From contig DAJS01000023.1 in NCBI GenBank assembly GCA_002496425.1, positions 62,773 to 90,449 of the forward strand: a DNA stretch of 27,677 nt, read 5' to 3'. The position numbers were made by a program, and so were the translations under genes. This DNA is from Acidilobaceae archaeon UBA162 (GTDB taxonomy: Archaea; Thermoproteota; Thermoprotei_A; Sulfolobales; Acidilobaceae). Below the pieces are notes generated by a model, which made no database searches, was not told the origin of the DNA, and saw only the letters and a program-made list of their open reading frames with translations. Numbering within the stretch: the stretch's first letter is position 1; every line of letters starts with the position of its first letter. Positions 1-7,106 of this stretch are shown here, in pieces.

Positions 1-2
1 GC

Positions 3-1154
3 TACACACTGTTGGGCTTCGCCTCGGCCGCAACTATGACCACTGCGCTCTCCACGTTCGTTCTCTTTGTCGGCTACTTCGCCCACAGGACCGGCGTCAG
101 CCCAGGCGAGCTTGTGCTGTGGGGTAGCGTGGCCTACTTCGCTGGGATGCCCATAGGCAAGGTGATAGGCAGGGGCCTCAGGGCCTACAGGAGGCTGCCC
201 CTGCTCATAGGGGGCCTGAGCGCTATCATAGCTGCCTCGCTGGCCGCCATGCCCTTCGTCTCCTCCTTCGCCGAGCTCATGACCCTAAGGGTCATACAGG
301 GCCTGGTCACGATCTACATGGAGGTCTTCTCAAACGTCCACTCATTCCTCTTCGAGGAGCTCAGGTCGAGGAGCCTCGCCGCCTCCATATCCATCTCTGG
401 AATACCTGCTGGGGTTGCCATAGGGACCTCCGCCTACGCGCTGGCCTCCCAGAGCCCCCTGCTGGTGTTCTCCACGCTAGCCGCTGCCTCGCTGTTAATG
501 GGCCTCGCCTTCTCCGCCGCCACCGGCAGGCTCAGGGTTGTCGAGACTGAGCTGAGGGCCGATATCCCTGGGACCACCTACACTAGGGGCATAACATGGA
601 TAATGGGGTTCCTCTGGGCCACCATAGCTGGCTTCAACCTGGTGCTGGCAGTGCTCCTGCCGCCCTTCGTCACCTCCTACTCGCCCCCCGACGTGCCTCT
701 CGCCATGCAGGCCTTCGGCTACTCAGCTGCCCTGCTCACGGTAGCGGCGGGGGCTGTTGAGTACGCCGTTGGCTCGCTCAGGAGAATGGCGATGCTGGTG
801 GGGGCAAGCTATGTGGCCTCCTTCATTGGCTTCCTGCTGCTTTACCTGCTTGAGCCCAGGGGGCTGGCGCTGGCCCTTGATATAATCCTAATAAACGTGG
901 AGGCCTTCGCCGTGCCCTTCATATACTCGGTGCCCAGGGAGCTCTACGAGGAAAGGATGGTAGCCAAGGGGACCTGGGAGTTCGCCCTGTTGGGCTCCAC
1001 CTTCCACGTGTGGGCCACCTTTGGCCTGCTGAGCCTTGGAGCCGCGTTTGACTTCAGGCTCCCAATACTTGTGCTCGCGCTTCCTCCGGTCTATGGCGCG
1101 GCAGTGTCGTTCATGATGCCAAGGCTCGTGGCCAGGCGCGGCGCCCACAGCTGA
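3..1154 (+). CDS. MFS-like transporter, 5' end cut by the window
   Basis: A polytopic membrane protein of about 383 visible residues with roughly 11-12 hydrophobic helices in two halves, as in the major facilitator superfamily. The reading frame is open to the window edge and starts inside the first helix (YTLLGFASA), so a short N-terminal piece lies outside; the first TTG at position 12 is probably an internal Leu. The loop after helix 2 (GKVIGRGLRAYRR) is a basic, divergent version of MFS motif A. Helix 4 carries a conserved-looking Arg (TLRVIQG). Helices 7-12 follow a hydrophilic linker around residue 180. The substrate cannot be read from the sequence. The gene is followed closely by an unrelated soluble gene. 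MFS membership is inferred from topology and the weak motif A; another carrier family is possible. Confidence 0.7.
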   Translation, partial: YTLLGFASAATMTTALSTFVLFVGYFAHRTGVSPGELVLWGSVAYFAGMPIGKVIGRGLRAYRRLPLLIGGLSAIIAASLAAMPFVSSFAELMTLRVIQGLVTIYMEVFSNVHSFLFEELRSRSLAASISISGIPAGVAIGTSAYALASQSPLLVFSTLAAASLLMGLAFSAATGRLRVVETELRADIPGTTYTRGITWIMGFLWATIAGFNLVLAVLLPPFVTSYSPPDVPLAMQAFGYSAALLTVAAGAVEYAVGSLRRMAMLVGASYVASFIGFLLLYLLEPRGLALALDIILINVEAFAVPFIYSVPRELYEERMVAKGTWEFALLGSTFHVWATFGLLSLGAAFDFRLPILVLALPPVYGAAVSFMMPRLVARRGAHS

Positions 1155-1161
1155 CCTCCGC

Positions 1162-1167
1162 TTTTTT
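1162..1167 (+). terminator. T-run after the transporter gene
   Basis: Six consecutive T residues lie 8 bases after the TGA stop of the transporter. Archaeal transcription commonly ends at U-rich runs without a hairpin, so this is a plausible terminator. It could instead act as an upstream promoter element for the next gene. Confidence 0.4.
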
Positions 1168-1198
1168 GCCCCTGCCTGCCCCTTATCAGGGAGGCAGC

Positions 1199-1756
1199 TT
1201 GGTTTCAAGGAAGGCCTTCGCCTCAGCCATGAAGCAGCTGCTGGATGCTGGCTTCAGGTTCACAGTAATTGGTGGTACCGTAGTTGCCCTGTTCGCCGGC
1301 CTTAAGGACCTAGGGCCTGACGTCGACGTGCTGGCTGAGTCTCCAAGCCCGCTGGAGCAGGAGCAGGCCTACGCTAAGCTGGCGGAGTCAAGGTCTTGGG
1401 ACTATGGACAGACGTGGCTCGGCACGCCAAGGCTCACGCTGCTGGCCGAGGGCGAGGAGGTCCCGGTGGAGTTCTACGACAACATATATGACTTCTATGT
1501 CCCAGAGCGCTTCATAAGGGAGGCCAGGAGGGTCGACGTCGAGGGCGTAAGGGTCAAGGTGATAGGGGTCGAAGAGTACCTGGTTCTCAAGGGAAGGGCA
1601 GGGAGGGAGGAGGACGAGGAGGCGCTGAAGCAAATAGGGGAGCTGGTCAAGCGCGGTAAGCTCAAGGTAGACCCTGAGAAGGTCAGAGAGCTGACCAAGG
1701 AGTTCGAGGAAGAGAAAATCATAATTAGGAGGCTCTCGGGGTACGGGATAATCTAG
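1199..1756 (+). CDS. Nucleotidyltransferase-fold protein
   Basis: A 185-residue soluble protein with the layout of a small polymerase-beta-like nucleotidyltransferase: a helix, then FTVIGGTVVALF with the paired glycines (about residues 25-26), then GPDVDVLAE with two aspartates (D41, D43) as expected for metal ligands. A charged helical tail follows (about residues 130-185). A YLVLKGRAGREED segment resembles the lysine-containing region of AbiEii/MNT-type proteins. I chose the TTG at 1199 because GGGAGG sits just upstream; an earlier in-frame TTG at 1166 would add 11 low-complexity residues. No toxin or HEPN partner is adjacent, so a toxin-antitoxin role is not supported. Function unknown. 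Confidence 0.6.
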   Translation: MVSRKAFASAMKQLLDAGFRFTVIGGTVVALFAGLKDLGPDVDVLAESPSPLEQEQAYAKLAESRSWDYGQTWLGTPRLTLLAEGEEVPVEFYDNIYDFYVPERFIREARRVDVEGVRVKVIGVEEYLVLKGRAGREEDEEALKQIGELVKRGKLKVDPEKVRELTKEFEEEKIIIRRLSGYGII

Positions 1757-1768
1757 GGCCACATCCTG

Positions 1769-1776
1769 CTTTATAC
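1769..1776 (+). promoter_or_regulatory. TATA box for pyk
   Basis: CTTTATAC is centred about 35 bases before the TTG start of pyruvate kinase, predicting a leader of around 10 bases. GGTG at 1798-1801 can act as the ribosome binding site. Confidence 0.55.
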
Positions 1777-1807
1777 CCTAAGCCTCCCAGCCTCGTGGGT
1801 GTGATGC

Positions 1808-3187
1808 TTGAGGCTGGCAAAGATAATGGTTACAGCGGGCCCCTCCACCAGCGATTACTCTGTTATAAGGGAGATGATATCAGCTGGGGCTGATGCCTTC
1901 AGGATAAACATGAGCCATGGGGACCCGAAGCAGTGGTCCCAGTTCCTTGACCTGATCAATAAGGCCAATGAAGAGCTCGGCGTCATGGTAACCAGGATAG
2001 CCGACCTCGAGGGCCCGAGGATAAGGCTCGGCGAGTTCAGCGGGCTTGACGTGGCCCCAGACCAGCAGGTGACCTTCAGGTACGGCAGTGCGAACGAGAA
2101 GGAGGTGCCCGTAGACAACAGGGCCTTCTTCATGGCCCTTAAGCGTGGCGACAGGGTCCTGGTTGATGATGGCAAGGTAGTGCTGACCGTCGAGAACGTG
2201 GAGAGGGAGTCCGCCACACTAAGGGTCGTAAGCGGCTCAAGGCTTGAGCCCAGGAAGGGGGTCGTGGTGGCAGGCAAGGAGTATGACCTGCCGCCGCTGA
2301 CTGAGAAGGACATGCAGGACCTGAAGTTCATCACCAGCGCCGGCTTTGACTACATAATGGCAAGCTTCGTGAGGGACGCCAGGCACATTGAGGTGCTCAG
2401 GAAGGTCCTCAAGGACCTTGGGGCCCCCAACATGAAGGTGCTGGCCAAAATAGAGACTCCGAGTGGCGTCAGGAACATAGACAGCATACTTGACGTCGTC
2501 GACGGCATCGTAGTGGCCAGGGGCGACCTGGGCATGCACTTCCCGCTGGAGGACATACCGGTTATACAGAGGAGGCTAATAGAGGCTGCCAGGAGGAAGC
2601 TCAAGCCCGTCTTTCTCGCCACGGAGATATTCATGAGCATGATTGAGAGGCCTCTGCCGACTAGGGGCGAGATATCAGATGTCTACGCAGGGATTGAGGA
2701 GGGGGTCGACGGGTTCCTGGTCACCTCAGAGACCTCCATAGGCAGGTACCCAGTTGAGGTAGTAAGCTGGCTGAGCAGGGTGATAGAAGAAGCAAACAAG
2801 AACGTCAGACCGAGAAGAGTGGAGCCGGAGGTGCTGGACCTGGACGCCAGGATATCCAGGGGCGTGGTGGAGATGGCCCAGAGCGTTGGTGCCTCGATAG
2901 TGGCCTATGCCGCAGATTACGATGCTGCCAGGCTCATAGCCACCTTCAGGCCCCAGGCCCCGGTATACGTCGGTGTTCCAAATGACGCTCTGGCTAGGCT
3001 TCTGGGCGTGCTCTGGGGAATTAATGCCATAGTGGTTGATAACGCTAAGAGCGAGGAGGAGGGCCTGGCCGCGATGGAGTCCAAGCTAAGATCAATGGGG
3101 ATAATGGGGCCAGGGAGCCTAGTGGTGGAGCTGTCATGGAGCCCTGACAGGTCAACAGCTATAGTCAGGGTCAGGCAGGTCTTCTAG
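1808..3187 (+). CDS. pyk: Pyruvate kinase
   Basis: Cytosolic glycolytic enzyme converting phosphoenolpyruvate and ADP to pyruvate and ATP. At 459 residues it is near the usual length. The order is N-terminal barrel strand (KIMVTAGPS), RINMSHGD (R32, N34, S36), a B domain with VLVDDGKV, then barrel motifs LAKIETPSG, VVARGDLG and FLATEIFMSM, and a C-terminal domain from about residue 345. The usual DTKGPEIRTG segment is DLEGPRIRLG here (residues 66-75), so Thr, Lys, Glu and Thr at the potassium-dependence positions are Leu, Glu, Arg and Leu. The usual LSGETA is TSETSI. TTG at 1808 is the only in-frame start near the promoter. The stop codon shares a CTAG with the convergent phosphoribosyltransferase gene. 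Identity is secure; potassium independence is inferred. Confidence 0.96.
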   Translation: MRLAKIMVTAGPSTSDYSVIREMISAGADAFRINMSHGDPKQWSQFLDLINKANEELGVMVTRIADLEGPRIRLGEFSGLDVAPDQQVTFRYGSANEKEVPVDNRAFFMALKRGDRVLVDDGKVVLTVENVERESATLRVVSGSRLEPRKGVVVAGKEYDLPPLTEKDMQDLKFITSAGFDYIMASFVRDARHIEVLRKVLKDLGAPNMKVLAKIETPSGVRNIDSILDVVDGIVVARGDLGMHFPLEDIPVIQRRLIEAARRKLKPVFLATEIFMSMIERPLPTRGEISDVYAGIEEGVDGFLVTSETSIGRYPVEVVSWLSRVIEEANKNVRPRRVEPEVLDLDARISRGVVEMAQSVGASIVAYAADYDAARLIATFRPQAPVYVGVPNDALARLLGVLWGINAIVVDNAKSEEEGLAAMESKLRSMGIMGPGSLVVELSWSPDRSTAIVRVRQVF

Positions 3188-3876
3188 CCCCTGAGGAGCC
3201 CTCTGGACGGGTAGTACTTACCATCTCTGAAATCTACCTTACCCTCGCCCACGAGACGCTCTATGGCCAGCTGCCAGTAGCTCCCGAAGTCTTCTGGCCC
3301 AACGCCGTACCACTCCCTGAACAGGGACCTAAGCTCCTCGTCGCTGAGCCCTGCCCTGGCCCTCTCGTCCTCCTTAAAGATCCTCTCCATGAACTGCATT
3401 AGGTCCTCTAGCCTGGTCCACGGGTACTGGAACCAGGTCCAGTCCTTGACCTCTATGTAGTAGTAGTCAGGCTTGAACTTGGCCACTGGGCTTATCCACT
3501 GGAGCGCCGCAGTGCGAACCTCCTCCGGGCCCCAGGCCTTCCCTATGAACTCCTTTGCCAAGGCCAGGGTCTCGCCAGTGTCAACTATGTCATCAATGAC
3601 GAGTACCCTGAGGCCCCTAGCGTCTATTGAGAATGCATTCCTTATTATCGCCTTCTGGGCCGCCCTAGCGGCCTCGACCCAGTGCTGGCTCTGAACGCTG
3701 AGGAGGTCCGTAACCCCAAGGTAGTCGCAGAGCAGCCTAGCTGGCACGTAGCCCCCTCTGGCCACAGCAACTATCATGTCAGGGTGCCATCCAGAGGCCT
3801 CTATCTTCTTCCCCAAGCCAATGGCCCACTCAACGATTTCCTCCCAGCTGACAAGCTTAGTGGGGACCTTTACCAA
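3184..3876 (-). CDS. Purine-type phosphoribosyltransferase
   Basis: Type I phosphoribosyltransferase of about 230 residues, probably salvaging a purine base with PRPP in the cytosol. The PRPP loop VLVIDDIVDTGET (residues about 91-103) has the two acidic residues and the TGET turn. The N-terminal strand VAVARGGYVPARLL carries the loop that binds pyrophosphate. An extended, tryptophan- and tyrosine-rich C-terminal part (from about residue 120) likely forms the base-recognition hood. I start it at the TTG at 3876: the only TATA-like element is centred at 3911, so the in-frame TTG at 3897 would fall before the transcript start. Base specificity (guanine, hypoxanthine or xanthine) cannot be read. 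It is divergent from glucokinase and convergent with pyk. Confidence 0.88.
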   Translation of the reverse strand: MVKVPTKLVSWEEIVEWAIGLGKKIEASGWHPDMIVAVARGGYVPARLLCDYLGVTDLLSVQSQHWVEAARAAQKAIIRNAFSIDARGLRVLVIDDIVDTGETLALAKEFIGKAWGPEEVRTAALQWISPVAKFKPDYYYIEVKDWTWFQYPWTRLEDLMQFMERIFKEDERARAGLSDEELRSLFREWYGVGPEDFGSYWQLAIERLVGEGKVDFRDGKYYPSRGLLRG

Positions 3877-3906
3877 GGGAGTCCCTAGCGGGGTCAACGG
3901 TTAACA

Positions 3907-3914
3907 GTTAAAAG
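3907..3914. promoter_or_regulatory. Shared TATA element for the phosphoribosyltransferase and glucokinase genes
   Basis: GTTAAAAG is the only A/T-rich element between the divergent genes. It is centred 27 bases before the glucokinase GTG (leaderless spacing) and, read on the minus strand as CTTTTAAC, about 35 bases before the TTG at 3876. Confidence 0.5.
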
Positions 3915-3937
3915 CGTATCTGTGAAGCTCTTGGCAG

Positions 3938-4915
3938 GTGCCAGACAAGGTGATGACAGTAGTCGCCATAGATCTCGGCGCCACCAACCTCAGAGCAGCT
4001 CTGTTCAAGGGAGAACAGGTAGTTAAGGTTCAGAGGACTAGGACCCCTAGGACCTCAGGCTCTGAGCTAATAGAAGCCATGATATCCCTGGCTCGCTCCG
4101 TGTCCGAGGGCGAAAAGGTCGACGCTATAGGCATAGCCTCTATAGGTCCCCTGGACATCAGAAAGGGCATGCTCCTGTGGGCACCCAACCTGGGCTACGG
4201 CAACGTGCCCATGAGGGATGCCGTGGGCCAGGAGCTCAAGGCCCCCACGTATCTCACCAATGATGCTTTGGCCGGGGCCTGGGCTGAGAAGGTGCTGGGC
4301 CAGGGGAGAAACATTAGCGACCTGGCCTACATAACAATGAGCACGGGACTCGGTGTTGGGGCTGTGGTTGATGGAAACCTATTGGTAGGCAGGAGGGGCA
4401 ATGCACATGAACTAGGCCACTCCGTAATCAACTTTGACTCTGAGCTCCCGTGTGGCTGCGGCGGCGTGGGCCACTGGGAGGCTCACGTGGGCGGGAAGAA
4501 CATACCGCACGTAGCCCAGGAGCTCTCGAGGCAGTGGAAGGGCCAGAGCACTAAGGCCTATGAACTTGCCCTTGAGGGCAAGCTCGGCCCCGAGCAGCTT
4601 TACTCCTCGGCAAGGGAGGGCGACGCCTTTGCCCAGTGGATGGTGGATTACCTGAACAAGGCCCATGCGGCTGGGATAATGACCGTTATAGCCGCCTACG
4701 ACCCTGAGGTCATATTTATCGGTGGCAGCATATACCTCTACAACGAGGACCTGATAAGGCCAGGAGTCATAAAGTACCTCCAGAAGTTCGTGGGGGTCTT
4801 TGGGGTGCCTGACATAAGGAAGTGCAGCTTCGGCGATGACCAGGTCCTCTACGGCGCCGCTGCCATAGCCTTCAGCCCGCCACCAGCCATAGCCAGGGAC
4901 GCCTACAGGCCGTAG
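3938..4915 (+). CDS. ROK-family glucokinase/hexokinase
   Basis: ATP-dependent sugar kinase of the ROK family (325 residues), expected to phosphorylate glucose at the start of glycolysis; crenarchaea use this type rather than the ADP-dependent kinase of many euryarchaea. Visible are the phosphate loop AIDLGATNLR (residues 10-19), the catalytic Asn-Asp pair YLTNDALAG (N108, D109), the MSTGLGVGAVV strand, and the ROK zinc region: ELGH (E158, H161) followed by CGCGGVGHWE (C172, C174). Where most ROK proteins have a third cysteine this one has H179. GTG at 3938 sits at leaderless distance from the TATA element; ATG at 3953 is the alternative. The 3' end overlaps the convergent flavoprotein gene by 13 bases. 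Sugar range is not visible. Confidence 0.92.
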   Translation: MPDKVMTVVAIDLGATNLRAALFKGEQVVKVQRTRTPRTSGSELIEAMISLARSVSEGEKVDAIGIASIGPLDIRKGMLLWAPNLGYGNVPMRDAVGQELKAPTYLTNDALAGAWAEKVLGQGRNISDLAYITMSTGLGVGAVVDGNLLVGRRGNAHELGHSVINFDSELPCGCGGVGHWEAHVGGKNIPHVAQELSRQWKGQSTKAYELALEGKLGPEQLYSSAREGDAFAQWMVDYLNKAHAAGIMTVIAAYDPEVIFIGGSIYLYNEDLIRPGVIKYLQKFVGVFGVPDIRKCSFGDDQVLYGAAAIAFSPPPAIARDAYRP

Positions 4916-6300
4916 AAGGATCTAGCGGACTCGGGCAGCGCCTCCATCGAGCTTGGGTGGGGCGCAGCCATCCAGTACAGGTCCTCAAGTGTGGCCCCGA
5001 GTTCCATGGTGGCCATGAAGGCTGTAACTATAGCATGAGCGTCGACGGCGTAGGCCTGAACCCCCAGCACCCTCCTGCTGCCCTTCTCAACAAGCACCTT
5101 AACCCATGTATCCCCATGACCCTTTATCAGGGAATAGGAGTTGGCCTTCATGCTGTACCTTATGGTAGCGAACTGAACCCCCATGGCCTTCAGCTCCTCC
5201 TCGGTGTAGCCGACGTAGGCCAGCTCGGGGTAGGTATAGATAACGAAGGGTACCTGGTGAAAGTCCATCTGGTACAGGTCCCTGCCGAGGACCATGTTCC
5301 TGGCAGCAATAAGGCTCTCCTTGAGGGCAGCATGGTAGAGCATGGCCTTACCAATCACATCCCCGGCGGCGTAAACGTTTGGTAGCGAGGTCCTCATGCC
5401 TGAGTTCACACTTATCGCGTTACCCTCCAGCTCAAGACCGTGGGCCTGCAGGGCCTCGAGGCCGTAGCCTGACAGCCTCGGCCTCCTACCGACAGCCATT
5501 ATGATAGTATCGGCCTCAACATCTATGGCAGACCCATCATCCCTTACGGCCCTTAGGACAAGATGCCCGTCACGCCTCTCTATTGATGAAGCCCTGTACC
5601 TCAGCCTAACGTCTACGCCCCTGGCCTGCATGAGCCTTAGGGCAGCCCTGGAGATGTCAACTGGAGCCGTGGGCAGGAGCCTGTCCATCATCTCAACAAG
5701 TGTCACCTTGACGCCGAACCTGGAGAGGAGCTCAGCGGCCTCGAGGCCTATGTAGCCCCCTCCAACTATTGCTACGCTGTCAGGCAGTGACCTTATCGAT
5801 GACCTAAAGCTGTAGAGCCAGTCGCTGGTCACCGCCAGCTCGGAGCCCGGTACATTAGGCACCACGGGCTCCGAGCCGGGGCCCAAGAGGATGTACCTGG
5901 CCTCAAGCCTCCTCTCGCCGCCCTCAGCTTTGACGAGCACAGACGAGGGCCCCTGAACCATCGCCCAGCCCTTGATAAACTCAAGGTTCTCCGAGAGCTG
6001 AGAGGCAAGCCAAGAGAGCTGGGAGAAGACCTGTTCCTGTACCCTGTCCTTGGCCTCCACGGCCCTAGCCCACATCTCATCAGGGTCTATCCTGGCGCCA
6101 AGGGCCTGTGCGTCAGAGAGCCTAAGAGCCCACTCCCTGAACGCCTTAGAAGGCACGCAGCCAGCATAAAGACATACGCCTCCCAGCAGACCTCTGTCGT
6201 CAACTACTGCAACCTTCCACCCGGCCCTGGCGAGCTCAAAGGCTGCTGGATAACAGGCTCCTCCGCCGCCAATCATTACCGCGTCGAGCCTTCTCTCCAC
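4903..6300 (-). CDS. FAD-dependent pyridine nucleotide-disulfide oxidoreductase (dihydrolipoamide dehydrogenase/mercuric reductase group)
   Basis: Class I flavoprotein disulfide reductase of 465 residues that moves electrons between NAD(P)H and a dithiol/disulfide through FAD. Seen in order: an FAD dinucleotide fold (MIGGGGACYPAA, residues 9-20), the redox-active cysteines GGVCLYAGCVPSKA (C43, C48), an NAD(P) fold near residue 175 (SVAIVGGGYIGLEAAELL), a second FAD motif (NVYAAGDVIG), and a C-terminal dimer domain ending in the active-site pair HPSSME (H448, E453). The usual glycine after the first FAD glycines is A-C here. No 2-oxoacid dehydrogenase E1/E2 genes or mer genes are nearby, so the partner is open: lipoamide, coenzyme A disulfide or another thiol. 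GTG at 6300 is at promoter distance; an in-frame ATG lies eight codons further. Confidence 0.9.
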   Translation of the reverse strand: MERRLDAVMIGGGGACYPAAFELARAGWKVAVVDDRGLLGGVCLYAGCVPSKAFREWALRLSDAQALGARIDPDEMWARAVEAKDRVQEQVFSQLSWLASQLSENLEFIKGWAMVQGPSSVLVKAEGGERRLEARYILLGPGSEPVVPNVPGSELAVTSDWLYSFRSSIRSLPDSVAIVGGGYIGLEAAELLSRFGVKVTLVEMMDRLLPTAPVDISRAALRLMQARGVDVRLRYRASSIERRDGHLVLRAVRDDGSAIDVEADTIIMAVGRRPRLSGYGLEALQAHGLELEGNAISVNSGMRTSLPNVYAAGDVIGKAMLYHAALKESLIAARNMVLGRDLYQMDFHQVPFVIYTYPELAYVGYTEEELKAMGVQFATIRYSMKANSYSLIKGHGDTWVKVLVEKGSRRVLGVQAYAVDAHAIVTAFMATMELGATLEDLYWMAAPHPSSMEALPESARSFYGL

Positions 6301-6330
6301 TGGGAAGCGCCAGGCACCGGTGGGCGGGGT

Positions 6331-6339
6331 GAATAATAG
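6331..6339. promoter_or_regulatory. Shared TATA element for the flavoprotein and cyclase-family genes
   Basis: GAATAATAG is the only A/T-rich stretch in the 71-base divergent gap. It is centred about 35 bases from the GTG at 6300 on one side and about 37 bases from the ATG at 6372 on the other, implying leaders of about 10 bases in both directions. Confidence 0.45.
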
Positions 6340-6371
6340 CTCGCAGCCTGGGAGCCCCCTGGCAGGAACGC

Positions 6372-7061
6372 ATGGGCGACGCTAAACAAGTGTATGACCT
6401 AAGCTGTGACCTCTACGAGGGTATGCCTGTGTACTTTGGCGACGAGCCCTTCAGGCTCAGCTTCCTCAGTGTTGGTCATGCCCCAGGCGAGGTCACGCTG
6501 AGCAAGGTGGAGGCAGGGTCCCACTCGGGAACTCATATAGATGCACCACTCCACTTCATCCCAGGCGCGGCCTCTGTGGACCAGATAGACCCCTCCAGGC
6601 TCGTCTCCAGGGCCACTATAGTTGACATGTCCCACAAGCCCCTAGGACATCCCATAACTGCCTCCGACCTCAAGCAGTATCTTGACAAGTCCGAGGGCCT
6701 GCTGATATATACTGGCATATCGAGGCTAAGGAAGAGAGACGAGTACCTCCACCTCTGGCCCTACCTAGATAGGTCCGCGGCCGATGCCATAGCCGAGGCC
6801 GGGGTCAGGCTGGTCGGTGTAGACGCCATGAGCGTGTCTGGCTGGCCTGGAGCCCCAGGGGCCCCTTGGCCTCCACTGGTCAGCGCCGAGGACGTAGCTT
6901 ACGTGCACGAGAGGCTTCTAGGAGCTGGGATCCTGGTAGTTGAGGGCCTGTGCGGCCTTGAGCAGTTAATCGGTCACTGCGATGAGGTTGAGGCCATAGT
7001 GGCGCCCATCAAGGTCAGAGGTGCTGAGGCTGCCATGGCCAGGGTGCTAGCCCTCTGCTAG
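6372..7061 (+). CDS. Cyclase-family metal hydrolase (kynurenine-formamidase-like)
   Basis: A 229-residue soluble enzyme of the cyclase family, which contains arylformamidases, isatin hydrolases and related metal-dependent hydrolases. The family's metal site is intact: HSGTHIDAPLHF (H51, H55, D57, H61), preceded by the DLSCDLYEGMPVY start typical of the family. The C-terminal half has VDAMSVSGWP, in the place where members often position a catalytic residue, and ends in a short strand rather than a long extension. ATG at 6372 follows GGCAGG. No tryptophan-catabolism genes are nearby, so kynurenine formamidase activity should not be assumed; the substrate is unknown. Confidence 0.85.
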   Translation: MGDAKQVYDLSCDLYEGMPVYFGDEPFRLSFLSVGHAPGEVTLSKVEAGSHSGTHIDAPLHFIPGAASVDQIDPSRLVSRATIVDMSHKPLGHPITASDLKQYLDKSEGLLIYTGISRLRKRDEYLHLWPYLDRSAADAIAEAGVRLVGVDAMSVSGWPGAPGAPWPPLVSAEDVAYVHERLLGAGILVVEGLCGLEQLIGHCDEVEAIVAPIKVRGAEAAMARVLALC

Positions 7062-7068
7062 TAGCCCT

Positions 7069-7080
7069 GCTTATTTAGCC
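7069..7080 (+). promoter_or_regulatory. TATA box for the RecB-like nuclease gene
   Basis: GCTTATTTAGCC, 27-38 bases before the TTG at 7107, predicts a leader of only a few bases. Confidence 0.5.
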
Positions 7081-7106
7081 GCGCGGCGTTAGGCCTTACA
7101 ATAGCC

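Noticed and set aside
1388..1762. Minus-strand frame opposite the nucleotidyltransferase gene
   Set aside because: Typical mirror of a strongly biased gene; no promoter, ribosome binding site or recognisable fold.
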